NCBI GenBank assembly: GCA_016212475.1
Contig: JACRGC010000002.1
Span: 1-64,000 of the forward strand
Origin: Microcaldota archaeon
GTDB lineage: Archaea > Micrarchaeota > Micrarchaeia > Norongarragalinales > SBBD01
Length of the DNA stretch: 64,000 bases
Direction of reading: 5' to 3'
Part shown: in pieces, positions 61,320 to 64,000 of the stretch
How positions within the stretch are numbered: position 1 is the stretch's first letter
Layout: every line of letters starts with the position of its first letter
The notes under the pieces: generated by a model
Databases searched by the model: none
Seen by the model: the letters and a program-made list of their open reading frames with translations, nothing else
What the model was told of the DNA's origin: nothing
Translations under genes and position numbers: made by a program

Positions 61320-61886
61320 ATGGTTATGAAATTCGAGGAAAACGAGCTTTTGCATATTGCCGTTTCAGTCATAACCATATCGCTTGCATTTTCCCTGTAT
61401 GCCGGAACGTTTTGGCTAATCCTTGCTACTCTAGGATTGGGCTTTATTTTGCATGAATTAGCGCACAAATACGTTGCGCAATCATACGGCGCATTCGCGG
61501 TGTACCGTGCGTGGACATTTGGACTTCTTTTGGCGCTTGGCCTTGCAATTTTTACCGAAGGAAAATTTATTTTCGCAGCTCCCGGAGCAGTTGTGATATT
61601 TGGGCGGCACCTGACACAAAAGCAGAACGGGAAAATTGCAATTGCCGGATCGGTTACAAATTTTGCACTTTCGCTTATTTTCCTATCAGTCGCCTACGCC
61701 GGAATTGGCTATGAGGACCTTGCAAGGACCGGCGCTTACATCAATGCATTTTTGGGCGCATTCAACATGATCCCAATTGCGCCTCTTGATGGCCAAAAAG
61801 TGCAGGCATGGAGCGAATCTGCGTGGCTTGCCATTACAGCTGCCTGCTGGGGGCTGCTGTTCCTTTTGATGTTTGGGGTAATTTAG
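61320..61886 (+). CDS. Site-2 protease-like M50 metalloprotease
   Basis: 188 aa with about five TM helices. Zinc motif 'FILHELAHKYVAQ' (HExxH) and the second ligand region 'NMIPIAPLDGQKV' (NxxPxxxxDG) are present and no PDZ domain interrupts them. Minimal S2P enzymes cut membrane-embedded regulators or clear signal peptides. The substrate is not evident. A second intramembrane protease, of the presenilin type, is encoded at 6182. Confidence 0.9.
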   Translation: MVMKFEENELLHIAVSVITISLAFSLYAGTFWLILATLGLGFILHELAHKYVAQSYGAFAVYRAWTFGLLLALGLAIFTEGKFIFAAPGAVVIFGRHLTQKQNGKIAIAGSVTNFALSLIFLSVAYAGIGYEDLARTGAYINAFLGAFNMIPIAPLDGQKVQAWSESAWLAITAACWGLLFLLMFGVI

Positions 61887-61902
61887 AAAAAGGTGTTCGA
61901 CC

Positions 61903-62337
61903 ATGGCATCTATTTTGCAATTGCTTAAAACGCAAGGTTATTCCAGATTAGCAAACTTGGATGAGCTCATTGCCTTAAAACAAAAAGGCGCTACCGGCAA
62001 ATATTATGTCGCTGGCGAACCAATAAGATTTTCAAACACAGGCAAACTACCCCCTCTTCCGCATCCACCTAATATTTTATTTTCTCCCGACATCCTTGCG
62101 GTGCATCTTAAAGAAAATGGCATGGCGCTTGCAAAAATCATTGAACAAAAACGAAGTGGAGTTGGAAGCGCTATTAGGTATTTGGGAATGCCGCATTTTG
62201 AAACCATGAAGCAACACCTGAAAAAGTTGGGATTTGAGCTTCATAGCGTATGGATAATGAGGGAAAAACACCAGGATGCAACATATTCCCCGGATGGCAA
62301 GCTAATAAATAATGTAAAATTCAGCCATTTCGAATAG
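61903..62337 (+). CDS. Hypothetical protein
   Basis: 144 aa, soluble and mixed alpha/beta. It has no catalytic motif that I recognise and is 16 bases after the S2P gene, so probably co-transcribed. 'GSAIRYLGMPHFETMKQHLKKLGFE' suggests a small domain with a basic surface. It is convergent with ileS. Confidence 0.55.
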   Translation: MASILQLLKTQGYSRLANLDELIALKQKGATGKYYVAGEPIRFSNTGKLPPLPHPPNILFSPDILAVHLKENGMALAKIIEQKRSGVGSAIRYLGMPHFETMKQHLKKLGFELHSVWIMREKHQDATYSPDGKLINNVKFSHFE

Positions 62338-62372
62338 GTGGGCGCTGGAAATTCAAACGTTTAATCGAATAA

Positions 62373-64000
62373 TCAGACTTTTGAAAATTTCGCCCGAACC
62401 TTAAGCCCGATTTTAAGCTCGTTCAAATCCAATTCGATGGAATGATTGCCAAGCAGTTCAGAATCAAGCATTTTCAAATCGACCTTTGATGCCCCAACTT
62501 CCAATGCGAGGGCTGATTTCATGCCTGAAAATGCCTCCCGAACCTTCGCATCATTGAAATTGATTGTCAATGAGATTTTTTCGTTCACAACAAACCCCGC
62601 TTTTTTCCTTTCAGCCTGAACTGCCCTTGAAGCTTCCCTTAAGATAGCGCTGATGATCATTTTTTCAGATAGGGTTTTTGGAATGAAAACGGATCCTCCC
62701 TCAAATTCCTTTTTGCCAAACTCCGAATTTTCGCCAACCGAAACGTTTTGGGCGTTGCAATGATTTTTCAGGACATCGCTTAGCAAAGCAACTGCATTTT
62801 GCGTCTTTTCATCCCCTGAAATCAAAATTTCCTCAACCGGCCACCTAAGCTTCAATTTCAACTCCTGACGCAGGGAATTCACTGCTTCTGAAACTTTTGA
62901 AACAACCTGGAAGGATTCGATCAATCCAACATCGACAAGTTTCTCATCCATTTTGGGGTAATCCTCAAAATGCACGGATTCTTTTCCATTGACTTTTAGC
63001 TGTTGGTACAAATATTCCGAAATATACGGAGAAATCGGAGCAATCAGCATTGAATACTCTATTAGCACCTTCCTTATGAGGGATAGGCAGGTTAATTTGT
63101 CAGGCGTTGAACCCTCATCCGATACCCGATCCCTAATCAGCTTGATGTATGTTCTTGAAAAATCATCCACCAAAAACCGGATCATTTCCCTTCCAACAAG
63201 GTTCATTTCGAATTTTTCAATCGATTCCGCTGATTGCTGCTTTAGGACATTTAGTTTTGCAAGCACCCACTTATCTTCCAATTTCAAATTGGCAATGTTC
63301 AATTCGGGTATTTTTGCGTTTTCAGAATATGTTTTGTAGAATGCGAAGATGTTGAATAAAATTGCAAATGCCCGTTTTACCTCCTCGGCTGTTTTGAATG
63401 AGAACTTTTGCACTTCCCATGGCGCAATCTCATAGCAATAATACATCCTAATGGCATCCGCTGAAAGCTTTTCGATCCCCTCGATTGCAGGCACGACATT
63501 CCCAAGGGATTTGCTCATCTTTTCGCCTTTCTCATCAAGCACCCATCCCATCATTGCAACGGATTTGTATGGCGCATTGCCAAACAGCCCAACGGATGTG
63601 AACATAAGCGAATCGAACCATCCCCGTATCTGGTCTTGCGATTCGTTGATCAAATCAACCGGGAACATGGATTCGAAAAGTTCCTTATTTTTGAACGGGT
63701 AGCCAAGCGATGCCCATGGCGCAATTCCGGAGTCAAACCAGACATTCAAAATGTCCCTTTCGCGGACCATTATGCTTGCGCAATTTAGGCAATTTAGTTC
63801 GATTTTATCCACCACATGCCGATGCAGGTCAGTTAATTCGGAATCATTCAATTTTCTGGCGCTTCTTTGCTTTAGCTCTTCTTTGCTTCCAATCACATCG
63901 AATTTTTGGCAGTTTTTGCATCTCCAAATCGGAAGCGGGATTCCCCAGTAGCGCTGCTGCGATATCGCCCAATCCTCCCTGTCAACCAGCCAGTTGTGGA
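62373..64000 (-). CDS. ileS: Isoleucyl-tRNA synthetase, C-terminal part (gene continues beyond window)
   Basis: The frame is open to the window edge: upstream of the ORF track Met it reads 'NWLVDREDWAISQQRYWGIPLPIW', the IleRS signature. KMSKS ('GEKMSKSLGN'), two Cys-x2-Cys pairs ('CKNCQKF', 'CLNCASIM') and the anticodon-binding domain ('LIRDRVSDEGSTPDK', 'LIAPISPYISEYLY') are present. About 540 C-terminal residues are inside the window; the HIGH motif and editing domain lie outside. It charges tRNA-Ile. Confidence 0.95.
   Translation of the reverse strand, partial: HNWLVDREDWAISQQRYWGIPLPIWRCKNCQKFDVIGSKEELKQRSARKLNDSELTDLHRHVVDKIELNCLNCASIMVRERDILNVWFDSGIAPWASLGYPFKNKELFESMFPVDLINESQDQIRGWFDSLMFTSVGLFGNAPYKSVAMMGWVLDEKGEKMSKSLGNVVPAIEGIEKLSADAIRMYYCYEIAPWEVQKFSFKTAEEVKRAFAILFNIFAFYKTYSENAKIPELNIANLKLEDKWVLAKLNVLKQQSAESIEKFEMNLVGREMIRFLVDDFSRTYIKLIRDRVSDEGSTPDKLTCLSLIRKVLIEYSMLIAPISPYISEYLYQQLKVNGKESVHFEDYPKMDEKLVDVGLIESFQVVSKVSEAVNSLRQELKLKLRWPVEEILISGDEKTQNAVALLSDVLKNHCNAQNVSVGENSEFGKKEFEGGSVFIPKTLSEKMIISAILREASRAVQAERKKAGFVVNEKISLTINFNDAKVREAFSGMKSALALEVGASKVDLKMLDSELLGNHSIELDLNELKIGLKVRAKFSKV

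Overview
The window is chromosomal DNA of an archaeon, most likely a DPANN-type lineage (Diapherotrites/Micrarchaeota-like; inferred, not tested). Archaeal signs are the archaeal-type AlaRS and ProRS, a geranylgeranyl reductase for archaeal lipids, a presenilin-like GxGD protease, TATA-box promoters with very short leaders, and tRNA genes interrupted by bulge-helix-bulge (BHB) introns. Bacterial-type additions are UvrABC, a RelA/SpoT homologue, a cold-shock protein and a two-component system. Genes are dense and the coding strand changes often.

Layout. 0-13 kb: truncated cold-shock gene, a small secreted/anchored protein, a frameshifted methyltransferase, a candidate structured RNA with its own promoter, TatD nuclease, SRPBCC protein, UppP, NAD(P)HX dehydratase, presenilin-like protease, geranylgeranyl reductase, RelA/SpoT homologue and AlaRS. 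13-20 kb: large SF1 helicase-nuclease, unknown proteins, and a divergent LUD-protein/46-aa ORF pair with operator-like repeats. 20-27 kb: uvrB-uvrA-uvrC. 27-35 kb: surface beta-helix protein and a signalling operon (CHASE4-type histidine kinase, response regulator, RecA-fold protein, anchored Ig-like protein). 35-46 kb: a [NiFe]-hydrogenase neighbourhood (small and large subunits, DUF6390-like protein, maturation protease, FNR-like flavoprotein, nickel permease, heme-b membrane protein, tandem Fis-type HTH protein) and cation antiporters, plus an Imm-5-like pseudogene with an in-frame stop. 46-53 kb: HEAT-repeat protein, AAA-DUF234 ATPase, and three split-up tRNA genes, Asp(GTC), Tyr(GTA) and Leu(TAG). 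53-64 kb: fused proB-proA, proC, ProRS, NUDIX flanked by two paralogous small genes, Lrp/AsnC regulator, SerRS, S2P-like protease and the 3' part of IleRS.

The most striking content is the tRNA cluster at 49.7-52.9 kb. Three tRNAs carry seven introns. All three have an intron in the T-loop at 59/60. The Asp and Leu T-loop introns are clearly homologous to each other. The first introns of all three tRNAs share a second sequence core, even though one of them sits at 30/31 and two at 37/38. tRNA-Tyr is assembled from four exons including a 7-nt micro-exon. This looks like intron families that spread between tRNA genes and between intron positions. Removing the predicted introns restores complete cloverleaf tRNAs of 73, 74 and 85 nt.

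Functional links: hydrogenase structural genes lie with maturation, nickel uptake and a flavoprotein partner; the proline pathway (fused ProBA, then ProC) is complete and sits next to ProRS; the nucleotide excision repair set is complete but UvrC lacks its usual C-terminal HhH domain. All functions are read from motifs by eye; no searches were run.
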